From: Deltaproteobacteria bacterium
GTDB taxonomy: Bacteria; Myxococcota_A; Polyangia; Polyangiales; Ga0077539
Direction: 5' to 3'
DNA: 64,000 nucleotides
NCBI GenBank assembly: GCA_016704445.1
Contig: JADJAE010000042.1
Coordinates: forward strand, 22,915-86,914
The notes beneath the pieces were generated by a model. That model ran no database searches, was not told the DNA's origin, and saw nothing but the letters and a program-made list of their open reading frames with translations. Made by a program: the position numbers and the translations under genes. This document shows, piece by piece, positions 16,890 to 27,000 of the stretch; the first letter of the stretch is position 1; every line of letters begins with the position of its first letter.

Positions 16890-17828
16890 GTGAAGGTGCT
16901 GGTGACGGGCGGGGCGGGCTTCATCGGCGGACACCTCATCGATGCGCTCCTCGCGCAGAACGCGGAGGTGCGCGTCATCGACAATTTCTCCACGGGCAGG
17001 CGCGAGAACATCGACCGCGTCCGCAATCGCATCGACTTCATCGAGGCCGACATCTGCGGCCCCGAGGCCATCGCCCGGGCGGTGCACGGGGTCGAGCTGG
17101 TGTTCCACGAGGCGGCGATCCCGAGCGTGTCGCGCAGCGTGGCCGACCCGGTGGCGAGCAACCAGGCCAACGTCGGCGGCACCGTGTCGGTGCTCAACGC
17201 CGCCCGCCTCGCGGGCGTGCGCAAGCTGGTCTACGCCGCGAGCTCGAGCGCCTATGGCGACACGCCGACGCTCCCGAAGATCGAGACGATGACCCCGCGC
17301 CCGATGAGCCCCTACGCCATCAGCAAGCTCGCGGGGGAGCAGTACGTCACGGTCTTCGGCAAGCTCTACGGCTTCGAGACCGTGTCGCTGCGGTACTTCA
17401 ACGTGTTCGGCCCGCGGCAGGATCCGAAGAGCGAGTACGCCGCGGTGATCCCGCGCTTCGTCACCACCATCCTCGCGGGCCAGCGGCCGGTGATCTTCGG
17501 CGACGGCGAGCAGACGCGGGACTTCTGCTTCATCGAGAACACCGTGAGCGCCAACCTCCTCGCGGCGAAGGCCACCACGCACGGCGAGGTGGTCAACGTC
17601 GCGTGCGGCGCCAGGGTCTCGCTCAACGCGCTCATCGGGCTCATCAACGAGGAGCTCGGCACCGACGTGAAGCCCGAGTACGCCCCTGGGCGGCCGGGCG
17701 ACGTGCGCGACTCCCTCGCGGACATCACCGCCGCGCAGAAGCTCCTCGGCTACGAGGTGCTCTTCGACCTGCGCGCGGGCCTGAAGAAGGCCATCGACTG
17801 GTACCGCGCGAACCCCGTCGGCGCGTAG
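16890..17828 (+). CDS. NAD-dependent sugar epimerase/dehydratase (UDP-glucose 4-epimerase-like)
   Basis: A 312-aa extended short-chain dehydrogenase. TGGAGFIGGHL at residues 6-16 is the NAD-binding glycine motif. AASSSAYG provides the catalytic Ser/Thr, and YAISK (Y142, K146) the catalytic pair. RYFNVFGPRQDP and a FCFIENTVSANLLA segment are typical of nucleotide-sugar 4-epimerases. It starts at GTG 16890. Likely role: making a UDP-sugar for envelope polysaccharides. The exact substrate (UDP-glucose, GlcNAc or another) cannot be decided from these motifs. Confidence 0.88.
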   Translation: MKVLVTGGAGFIGGHLIDALLAQNAEVRVIDNFSTGRRENIDRVRNRIDFIEADICGPEAIARAVHGVELVFHEAAIPSVSRSVADPVASNQANVGGTVSVLNAARLAGVRKLVYAASSSAYGDTPTLPKIETMTPRPMSPYAISKLAGEQYVTVFGKLYGFETVSLRYFNVFGPRQDPKSEYAAVIPRFVTTILAGQRPVIFGDGEQTRDFCFIENTVSANLLAAKATTHGEVVNVACGARVSLNALIGLINEELGTDVKPEYAPGRPGDVRDSLADITAAQKLLGYEVLFDLRAGLKKAIDWYRANPVGA

Positions 17829-17847
17829 CGGGAGCGCGGAGCACCCC

Positions 17848-18714
17848 GTGCGGAGCATGACGGGCTTCGGCGCGGGGGACGCGCGCCTCGGCGGGGCGAG
17901 GGTCTCGCTGGAGCTGCGCTCGGTGAACCATCGCTACCTGGAGGTGCGAGTGCGCCTCCCGAGGGAGCTCACGGAGCACAGCGTCTTCGTCGAGCAGCAG
18001 GTGCGCGCACAGCTCGGGCGGGGTCGCGTGGACGTGAGCGGTCACATCGAGGGCGCCGTCGCCGGGGCGAACGCCTTCGACGAGGAGCGGGCGCGCTCGG
18101 TGCTCGCCTCGATGCAGCGCATGGCCGACTCGCTGGGCTACGCCGAGCGGGTCCCGCTCTCGGTGCTCGGGGCGATGCCGGAGCTGTTCACCAGCGCGGG
18201 GGCCTTCGCGCCCTCGGAGGCCCGGGAGGCGCTCGAAGGCGCGCTGCGCGGGGCCGTGGGGCGCTTCGAGGAGAGCCGCGCGGCGGAGGGCGGTCACCTT
18301 CGGGTCGCGATGGAGGCGCTGCTCTCGGGGGTCGAGGCCGCCGTCGAGGCGGTGTCGGCGCTGGCCGAGGGGATGACCGCGCGGCTGAGGGCGAGGGCCC
18401 GGGCGAGGGTGCTGGGCGCGCTCGGGGAGCAAGGCATCGACGAGGCGCGCCTCGCGCAGGAGCTGGTGCTGTGGAGCGAGCGCTCGGACGTGAGCGAGGA
18501 GCTCACCCGGCTGCGGGCGCACGCCTTCGCGATGCGGGCGCTCCTGGCCGAGGAGGGCGCCATCGGGCGGCGGATGGACTTCCTGCTCCAGGAGATGGCG
18601 CGCGAGGCCAACACGCTCGGGGCGAAGGCGACGGACGCCGCGGCCACCACCGGGGTGGTCGCGTTGAAGGCAGACCTTGAGCGGATGCGAGAGCAGGCGC
18701 AGAACGTCGAGTGA
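17848..18714 (+). CDS. yicC: YicC family endoribonuclease
   Basis: A 288-aa protein with the YicC hallmarks: MTGFGAGDARLGG at the N-terminus, SVNHRYLEVRVRLPREL, and the C-terminal block GRRMDFLLQEMAREANTLGAKATD. Known YicC proteins are oligomeric endoribonucleases that act on small RNAs and mRNA. The start GTG 17848 gives MRSMTGFG, the usual beginning of the family. The stop is four bases before the start of gmk, and yicC-gmk is a widely conserved pair. Confidence in the family is high. Confidence 0.92.
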   Translation: MRSMTGFGAGDARLGGARVSLELRSVNHRYLEVRVRLPRELTEHSVFVEQQVRAQLGRGRVDVSGHIEGAVAGANAFDEERARSVLASMQRMADSLGYAERVPLSVLGAMPELFTSAGAFAPSEAREALEGALRGAVGRFEESRAAEGGHLRVAMEALLSGVEAAVEAVSALAEGMTARLRARARARVLGALGEQGIDEARLAQELVLWSERSDVSEELTRLRAHAFAMRALLAEEGAIGRRMDFLLQEMAREANTLGAKATDAAATTGVVALKADLERMREQAQNVE

Positions 18715-18718
18715 GCGG

Positions 18719-19327
18719 ATGGACGGCTTTCTTCACCTGATCGTGACCTCGCCTTCCGGCGCCGGGAAGACGACGATGGTGCGCGCGCTGCTGGAGTCCT
18801 TCCCGCAGCTCGTGCAGAGCGTCTCGAACACCACCCGGGCTCCGAGGCCGGGCGAGGTCGACGGGCGCGACTACCACTTCGTCGAGGCGTCGCGCTTCGA
18901 CGAGATGATCGCCGAGGGCGACCTCTGCGAGTGGGCCGAGGTGCACGGGCACCGGTACGGCACGTCCATGTCGAGGGTGCGGCTCGCGAGGGAGACCCAC
19001 CGCGGGGTGGTCTTCGTGATCGACGTGCAGGGCGCCCGGCAGGTGAAGGCCGCGATCCCCGACGCGGTGGCGGTCTTCGTGCTGCCGCCGTCGTGGGAGG
19101 CGCTGGAGAGCCGCCTGCGGGGCCGTGGCACCGAGCGCGAGGAGGTCATCCAGCGGAGGCTCCGCAACGCGCGCGAGGAGGTCGCGCACTACGGCCTCTT
19201 CGACTACCTGATCATCAACGACGACCTCGCGACGGCCATCGACGAGCTGAAGGGCGTCGCGCAGGCGACGGTGGCCCAGCGCTCTCGAAGGGCCCACCGG
19301 GCCGAGTCGCTGCTGCGCTCGGGCTGA
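18719..19327 (+). CDS. gmk: guanylate kinase
   Basis: A 202-aa enzyme that phosphorylates GMP to GDP in purine nucleotide synthesis. The P-loop SPSGAGKTT is at residues 11-19. SNTTRAPRPGEVDGRDYHFV is the GMP-binding region, and VIDVQGARQVK and FVLPPSWEALESRLRGRGTE are the usual late motifs. The length matches the family. The ATG at 18719 is the start nearest the P-loop and lies four bases after yicC; an upstream in-frame start would overlap yicC by about 40 bases and is less likely. Confidence 0.95.
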   Translation: MDGFLHLIVTSPSGAGKTTMVRALLESFPQLVQSVSNTTRAPRPGEVDGRDYHFVEASRFDEMIAEGDLCEWAEVHGHRYGTSMSRVRLARETHRGVVFVIDVQGARQVKAAIPDAVAVFVLPPSWEALESRLRGRGTEREEVIQRRLRNAREEVAHYGLFDYLIINDDLATAIDELKGVAQATVAQRSRRAHRAESLLRSG

Positions 19328-19398
19328 GCGGCAAGAGGCCCCTTCTCCCGGGCGCCGATGGCGAATCATCGCGCGCGGCCCAACGTATCTCCCATCTG

Positions 19399-20988
<1,590 letters not shown>

Positions 20989-21009
20989 GGCGCCCCGCGG
21001 AGTGCCGTC

Positions 21010-21876
21010 CTACGAGGGCGTGACCCGGAGCTCGACGTGGGCGGTGCCGCCCTTCGGCGGAGCGACGGTGATGTCGAGCGCTCCGTCGGCCCTGCGCCAC
21101 GCCGACACCACCACCGACGACGGCAGCGGAACCGGCTTGCGGAAGCGCACCTCCACCACGCGAGGCCGCAGCGGAAGGTCGTCCTGGCACTCCGCGAGGG
21201 CGCGAGCGACGGTCCAGGTGCCGTGGACGATCGCGGTGCGAAAGCCGAAGGGCCGCGCCAGCCACGCCCGCTGGTGGATCGGGTTGAGGTCCCCCGCGAT
21301 GCGCGCGTAGCGCCGGCCGGTGTCCTCGGGCACCCGCACGATCACCGAGCGCAGCGGCGCTCCCTCGACGCCCGCCGTCGGGGCCTCTCGCTTCGGCCTC
21401 TCTCCCGACGCCTCGCCTCGCCGCCGCGACAGCGCCGTCGTGGTGGTCTTCCACGCCAGCGCTCCCGCGAGCGTCGCCTCGGTGACCAGGTCGATCTCCA
21501 CGCCGAGCGCGGTCTCGCGGCTCCCGGCGACGCGCGCCACCAGGTCGAGCGCCGCCCCGTCGGGCAGGCGCACCCGCTCCTCGGTGCGGTTGGCGACGTG
21601 CACGATCCCCATCGCGGCGATGGGAAAGGCCGGGTCGGCCAGCAGCGCCAGATGCAGCGGCGCGGCCATGAGCTGCGGCGCCAGCGTCGGCAGCGAGCCG
21701 TCGTCGGCGAGGCCGCACACCCTGCGGTAGTCCGAGAGCCAGGTGGGGTCGGCGACCACGCCGCGGGCGCTGCGCTCGAGCGTCGGGAGCGTCGCGCCTC
21801 GGGCGAGGCCGGGTCGGCGCGCCGCGAAGAGCTTCGCGTGGGCCGCGAGCAGCGAGGCGAAGGAGGCGGCGCTCAC
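21010..21876 (-). CDS. MaoC-like hydratase/dehydratase domain protein (hot-dog fold)
   Basis: A 288-aa protein. The C-terminal half has the hot-dog MaoC signature: YARIAGDLNPIHQRAWLARPFG followed by IVHGTW, supplying the Asp/His of the hydratase site. The N-terminal half is a degenerate second hot-dog. MaoC proteins hydrate enoyl-CoA thioesters. The start is GTG 21874-21876 with AGGAGG upstream. The preceding gene's TGA overlaps it as GTGA, so the two are translationally coupled. The odd partner is an unknown 611-aa protein instead of a fatty-acid enzyme. Confidence 0.78.
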   Translation of the reverse strand: MSAASFASLLAAHAKLFAARRPGLARGATLPTLERSARGVVADPTWLSDYRRVCGLADDGSLPTLAPQLMAAPLHLALLADPAFPIAAMGIVHVANRTEERVRLPDGAALDLVARVAGSRETALGVEIDLVTEATLAGALAWKTTTTALSRRRGEASGERPKREAPTAGVEGAPLRSVIVRVPEDTGRRYARIAGDLNPIHQRAWLARPFGFRTAIVHGTWTVARALAECQDDLPLRPRVVEVRFRKPVPLPSSVVVSAWRRADGALDITVAPPKGGTAHVELRVTPS

Positions 21877-23708
21877 CAGCTCACCTCCTGCGACCACGAG
21901 GAGGGCCACGCCGAGCCGCGGTTGCCCGCGATCTCCCGGCCATCGGGGGCGGACACGAAGTTGCCCACGTCGCCGAAGGCCCGCTCGGCGTTGAGCCTCC
22001 CGTCGCGCGATCGCATCGGCGTGAGCTGCGCTCCGCGGCGCAGCGAGACCACCTCGTGCGGACCCGGGCGCAGGTCGACGAGGGCGCCCTTGCGCGAGGC
22101 GTCGAGGAGCTGCTGCTCGTTGCCGATGGGGTCGGCGACGGTCTTGGCCTTGAGCGTCCACACCAGCAGGCTCGTCGGATCGCGGTCGGGATGGGCCTCG
22201 GCCAGCAGGTCGCTCGCGCCGTGAAACTGCTTGCCGATGTCGTTCTGGTTCACCGGTCCGGCCATGAGGCACACGCCCGCGAGGAGGTCGCACCCGGCGG
22301 GGATCTCCGTGGTGCCCGACAGCTCCGCCACCAGCGCGCTTCGGGCCGCCGCCGCGCCGAACGCGCGCACCGCGAAGTCGAAGGGAAGCCCCGAGGCCTC
22401 GACGTCGCGGCGAGAGAGCCCGCCCACGTAGATGCGCTGCCCCGCGAGCGCGAAGGCCTTGCGGCCGCGGGCGGCGTTGCGGCTGAGCGCGCGCCCGGTC
22501 GGCAGGTCGGCCCACAGCGGGATCTCCTTCACCACCCGATCGGTCACCTCGGCGAGCTGCGTGCGAACGGCGCGCAGACGGTCCTTGCCGCCGGGGGTGA
22601 GCACGTCGATGCGCTCCAGCAGGAGCAGCTCTCTCGCGCGGTCGCGGTCGACGCCGGTGAAGTGCGCGAAGGCGTTGTAGGCCGCGCGGCCCGCCTGCTC
22701 GGTGAGCGCGTCCGAGACGTCCATCGCCTGGCGCTCCTGGTAGGGCGCGGGGGCGCTCTCCTCGGCGTTCACCCCGGGCTGGATGCGCTCGCTGCGCAGC
22801 GCCAGCAGCGCTGCCCCGATGCGCCGCGCGGACGACGGCTCCATCGCCACCCGCTCACCCGTCGTCGCGTACCCGACCTGGGCCACGAGGCCGATGCGCC
22901 AGCCCAGCGCCCGCTCCTTCGCGCCGAGGCCCGCGAGCGCCTCGAGCTCCCGCAGCGCCTCCGGGTCCGCGGGCGCGTCCATCGGCCGGAGGAACACCTG
23001 CGCCCGACGCCTCCCCGCCGAAGCGACCACCGCCGCGCGCTCCATCGCATCGGCGAGCACGCCGAGGTGCAGCTCGGTGAGGTGCCCGATGGTCGGGATG
23101 TCGTCGGCGTGGCGGAAGCGCTTGGCCCACGCGCGCATCGGCACCGTCGCGAGGCTCGACAGCGCCCGGTGCCCCACGAAGGTCAGCAGCAGCGTGAAGG
23201 CCGTGCGGTACGGCCTCGCGAGCACCACGTGGGTGTACGCCGCGCCGTCGAGCACCGGCACGCCGGAGGTCCCGATGCGCCGCAGCAGCGCCGCCGCGCG
23301 GGCCGAGTCGTCGGGGCCGAGGAGCACGTCCCGGTGCCCACGGAAGTTCGTCGACTGGCGAGCGGTCATCACCCCGAGCGAGCACTCCTCGAAGAGCTCG
23401 GACTCCGCGGGCGTCGGGCCCGGGACGAAGCCCGTCGGCCGCGGCAGCGCGAGCACCGAGAGCATCGTCTCGGCCTCCGCCCTGGTGAGCGAGACGCGCG
23501 TGCGGTAGCCCACCGGCGACGACGAGTCGAGGCGCTCGGGGAGGTGATAGCGGCTGCGCTTCTCCCCCGCGCCGGCGAAGGTCGCCGAGCGCGAGCGGCG
23601 CTGCTCCGCCGAAGGGGCCTCGACGGGAATGAACTCGTGGGGCTTGCTCGACCGTGGCGGAGCGGGCGCTTCGACGGAGGCGGCGGGCGTCGTCATACCG
23701 GCGGACAT
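21873..23708 (-). CDS. unrecognised 611-aa protein coupled to a MaoC-like gene
   Basis: The ATG at 23706-23708 has GGAGG eleven bases upstream. The first 90 residues are Pro/Ser/Arg-rich and probably disordered. The rest is globular, without signal peptide or transmembrane segments. Recognisable stretches include TARQSTNFRGHRDVLLGPDD, YTHVVLARPYRTAF, PTIGHLTELHLGV and GPVNQNDIGKQFHGASDLL near the C-terminus. None matches a family I know. The four-base overlap with the MaoC-like gene implies coordinated expression and probably a shared pathway or complex. It is divergent from the large cysteine-rich lipoprotein gene to its right. Confidence 0.7.
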   Translation of the reverse strand: MSAGMTTPAASVEAPAPPRSSKPHEFIPVEAPSAEQRRSRSATFAGAGEKRSRYHLPERLDSSSPVGYRTRVSLTRAEAETMLSVLALPRPTGFVPGPTPAESELFEECSLGVMTARQSTNFRGHRDVLLGPDDSARAAALLRRIGTSGVPVLDGAAYTHVVLARPYRTAFTLLLTFVGHRALSSLATVPMRAWAKRFRHADDIPTIGHLTELHLGVLADAMERAAVVASAGRRRAQVFLRPMDAPADPEALRELEALAGLGAKERALGWRIGLVAQVGYATTGERVAMEPSSARRIGAALLALRSERIQPGVNAEESAPAPYQERQAMDVSDALTEQAGRAAYNAFAHFTGVDRDRARELLLLERIDVLTPGGKDRLRAVRTQLAEVTDRVVKEIPLWADLPTGRALSRNAARGRKAFALAGQRIYVGGLSRRDVEASGLPFDFAVRAFGAAAARSALVAELSGTTEIPAGCDLLAGVCLMAGPVNQNDIGKQFHGASDLLAEAHPDRDPTSLLVWTLKAKTVADPIGNEQQLLDASRKGALVDLRPGPHEVVSLRRGAQLTPMRSRDGRLNAERAFGDVGNFVSAPDGREIAGNRGSAWPSSWSQEVSW

Positions 23709-24059
23709 ATCCCGCTGCGCCTCCAGGGTCACGCGTTCTCGCCGCGCGAATTGCACGGGAATCGCCGCGTAGAATGAGCGCGCCTGCGTCGCCCGCTACG
23801 CAGCCCCGGCGCCCGGGCGATGGGCTCGCGGGCGGTGTCGGTGCATCAACACCGATGCTCCCAGAGGGTGCGACTCGCACCGACCATGGATGAGATATCG
23901 GTTATCTCGGCGTGGCAGGAGAATGTCGGCATATCGGCTGAATTCAAGACGATTCCGATGGTTTGCAGATATGAAAGGCAGTCGCCCATTGCGGGGTTGA
24001 TACGACTCATCGCTCCGCGGAATAATTGCCTTGTCGGGTTGAGTGGGAGTCCGCTTCTC
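23709..24059. promoter_or_regulatory. divergent intergenic region, AT-richer than its surroundings, with two inverted repeats
   Basis: This 350-base gap separates two divergent genes. TCGGTG (23838-23843) and CACCGA (23850-23855) form one inverted repeat with a 6-base spacer. GAGATA (23892-23897) and TATCTC (23903-23908) form another with a 5-base spacer. From about 23890 to 24050 the base composition is clearly less GC-rich than the flanking genes, as expected for promoters. No -35/-10 pair is convincing enough to place, so the region is annotated as a whole. Confidence 0.45.
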
Positions 24060-27000
24060 GTGAATGGTCGCGGGATGCAGGCTCCCTCTTTTGCCTTGTT
24101 GAGAGTGCTGATGGTGGCCGCCGCCATCGCCTCGTGCAGCGACCAGTCGGTGGTCTCCTCGACCGACGGCTCCGCCGACGGGACCTCCGTCACCGACGCG
24201 GTGGTCTCGGACGTCCCTCGCCGCGGCTGCGGTCTGGTGACCTGCGCCAGCGCGGGCGCGACGTGCGGACCCATCGGCGACGGCTGCGGCGGAGTGCTTC
24301 ACTGCGGCGACTGCGCGGCGCCGCAGACCTGCGGCGGCGGCGGGCGCTTGAGCCAGTGCGGCGGCTCCTCGGGCTGTGTCCCTCGCACCTGCGCGGCGCT
24401 CGGCGTGAGCTGCGGCCCGGCGGGCGACGGCTGCGGCGGACTGCTCGAGTGCGGGAGCTGTCCCGACGGGCAGAGCTGCGGCGGCGGCGGACGGCCCGGG
24501 GTCTGCGGCGCGGGCGGGGCCTCGGACGCGGCGGCGGCGTGCGCTCCTCGCACCTGCGCGAGCGCGGGCGCCACCTGCGGGGCGGTCTCCGACGGCTGCG
24601 GCGGACTGCTGATGTGCGGCTCCTGCCCGGCGGGCCAGAGCTGCGGCGGCGGCGGAGTGCCTGGCCGCTGCGGAGGCAGCGCGTGCGTGCCTCGCACCTG
24701 CGCGAGCGCGGGAGCCACCTGCGGCCCGGTCGCCGATGGCTGCGGCGGACTGCTGATGTGCGGCACCTGCGCGGGGGCTGAGGCCTGCGGCGGCGGCGGG
24801 CGCGCCAGCGTGTGCGGCGTCCCCGGCGGCAGCAGCGCGTGCGTGCCTCGCACCTGCGCGAGCGCGGGCGCCACCTGCGGACCGGTGTCCGACGGCTGCG
24901 GCGGGCTCCTGATGTGCGGCACCTGCCCGGCGGGCCAGACCTGCGGCGGCGGCGGCCGGCCGAGCGTCTGCGGCGCAGGCGGATCGGCGGACGCAGGGAG
25001 CGCGTGCGTTCGACGTACCTGCGCGAGCGCCGGCGCCAACTGCGGTCCGGTCTCCGACGGCTGCGGGGGACTGCTGATGTGCGGCGCCTGCGCGGCGGGC
25101 ACCACCTGCGGCGGCGGCGGTCGCGCCAGCGTGTGCGGCTCGGGCGGAGCGCCGGACGCGGGGCGCAGCTGCGTGCCTCGCACCTGCGCGAGCGCGGCGG
25201 CCAACTGCGGCCCGGTGTCCGACGGCTGCGGCGGACTGCTGATGTGCGGCACCTGCGCGGCGGGCACCACCTGCGGCGGCGGCGGCGTGGCGAGCGTCTG
25301 CGGCGCGCCCCGATGCGTGCCTCGCACCTGCTCCACGGCCCGCGCCAACTGCGGCCCGGTGGCCGACGGCTGCGGCGGGCTCCTGATGTGCGGCTCCTGC
25401 GCGCCGGGCACCACCTGCGGCGGCGGCGGGATGCCGAGCGTCTGCGGCGCGCCCGGAGGATCGTCCGCGTGCACCGGCCTCTGCCTTCGCCGGGCGATGT
25501 GCTCGGGCGGAGCGACGACCACCATCTCGGGCACCGTGGTGACCCCGGCGCTGACCGCCCCCGACCCGCTCTACAACGCCGTGGTCTACATCCCCAACGC
25601 GGCGGTCGCTCCCTTCGCGCCGGGCGTCTCGTGCGACCGCTGCGGCGCCGCGACGTCGGGCTCCCCGGTGGTGAGCGCCGTCACCGGCCCCGACGGGCGC
25701 TTCGTGCTCCGCGACGTGCCGGTGGGCGCCAACATCCCGCTGGTGATCCAGCTCGGTCGCTGGCGTCGCCAGGTGACCATCAGCAACGTGGCGTCGTGCG
25801 TCGACAACGCGCTGCCCACCACGCTCACCCGCCTGCCTCGCAACCGCACCGAGGGTGACATCCCCCTGATGGCGATGGTCACCGGCAACGTCGACGCGCT
25901 CGAGTGCGTGCTCCGCAAGATCGGCATCTCGGACTCCGAGTTCACCACCCCGGCGGGCGGCGGCCGGGTGCAGCTCTACGTCGCCAACGGCGCCGACGCC
26001 GGGCGCAACACGCCCCCCGCGAGCGACCTCTACAACACCCCCGCGACGCTCTCGCGCTACGACATGGTGCTCTTCGCCTGCGAGGGGGCGCACATCGAGA
26101 AGCCCCCCGCGGCGCAGCGCAACCTGGTGCAGTACGCCAACGCGGGCGGGCGCGTGTTCACCACGCACTTCAGCTACACGTGGCTCTACAACATCGCGCC
26201 CTTCTCCAGCGTCGCGACCTGGCGCATCCGCCAGTCGAACCCGGGCGACCCCCTCACGGGCATCGTCGACACGTCGTTTCCGCGAGGCCAGGCCTTCTCG
26301 CAGTGGCTGACCATCGTCGGCGCCTCCACCGGGCTCAACCGGATCTCCATCAACGAGCCCCGGCACGACGTCGACGCAGTGGTCGCCCCGACGGCGCGCT
26401 GGATCTACTCGAGCACGCCCTCGACGGTGCAGCACCTCACGTTCAACACCCCCGTCGGGGTCGCGCCGGAGACCCAGTGCGGGCGCGTGCTCTTCAGCGA
26501 CTTCCACGTGAGCAACGGGCGCACGAGCGGGCGAACCTTCCCCTCGGAGTGCTCCGGGACGACCCTCACGGCGCAGGAGAAGGTGCTGGAGTTCATGCTC
26601 TTCGACCTCGCGTCGTGCGTGAGCCCCGACCTGCCGCGCCCGACCTCCTGCGCGCCGCGCACCTGCGCCGCGGCGGGCGCCAGCTGCGGCCCGGTGGGCG
26701 ACGGCTGCGGCGGGACCCTCAACTGCGGCACCTGCCCGGCGGGCACCACCTGCGGCGGCGGCGGCGTCCCGAGCGTGTGCGGCACCACGACCTGCCGCCC
26801 GCGCAACTGCGGGGACCAGGGCCTGAGCTGCGGCCCCGCGGGCGACGGCTGCGGGGGGATGCTCAACTGCGGATCGTGCGCGGCGGGCATGACCTGCGGC
26901 GGCGGCGGAACCGTCGGCGTCTGCGGCACCCCCGCGTGTCGACCGGTGACCTGCGCGGCGCAGGGCCTGAGCTGCGGCCCCGCGGGCGACGGCTGCGGGG

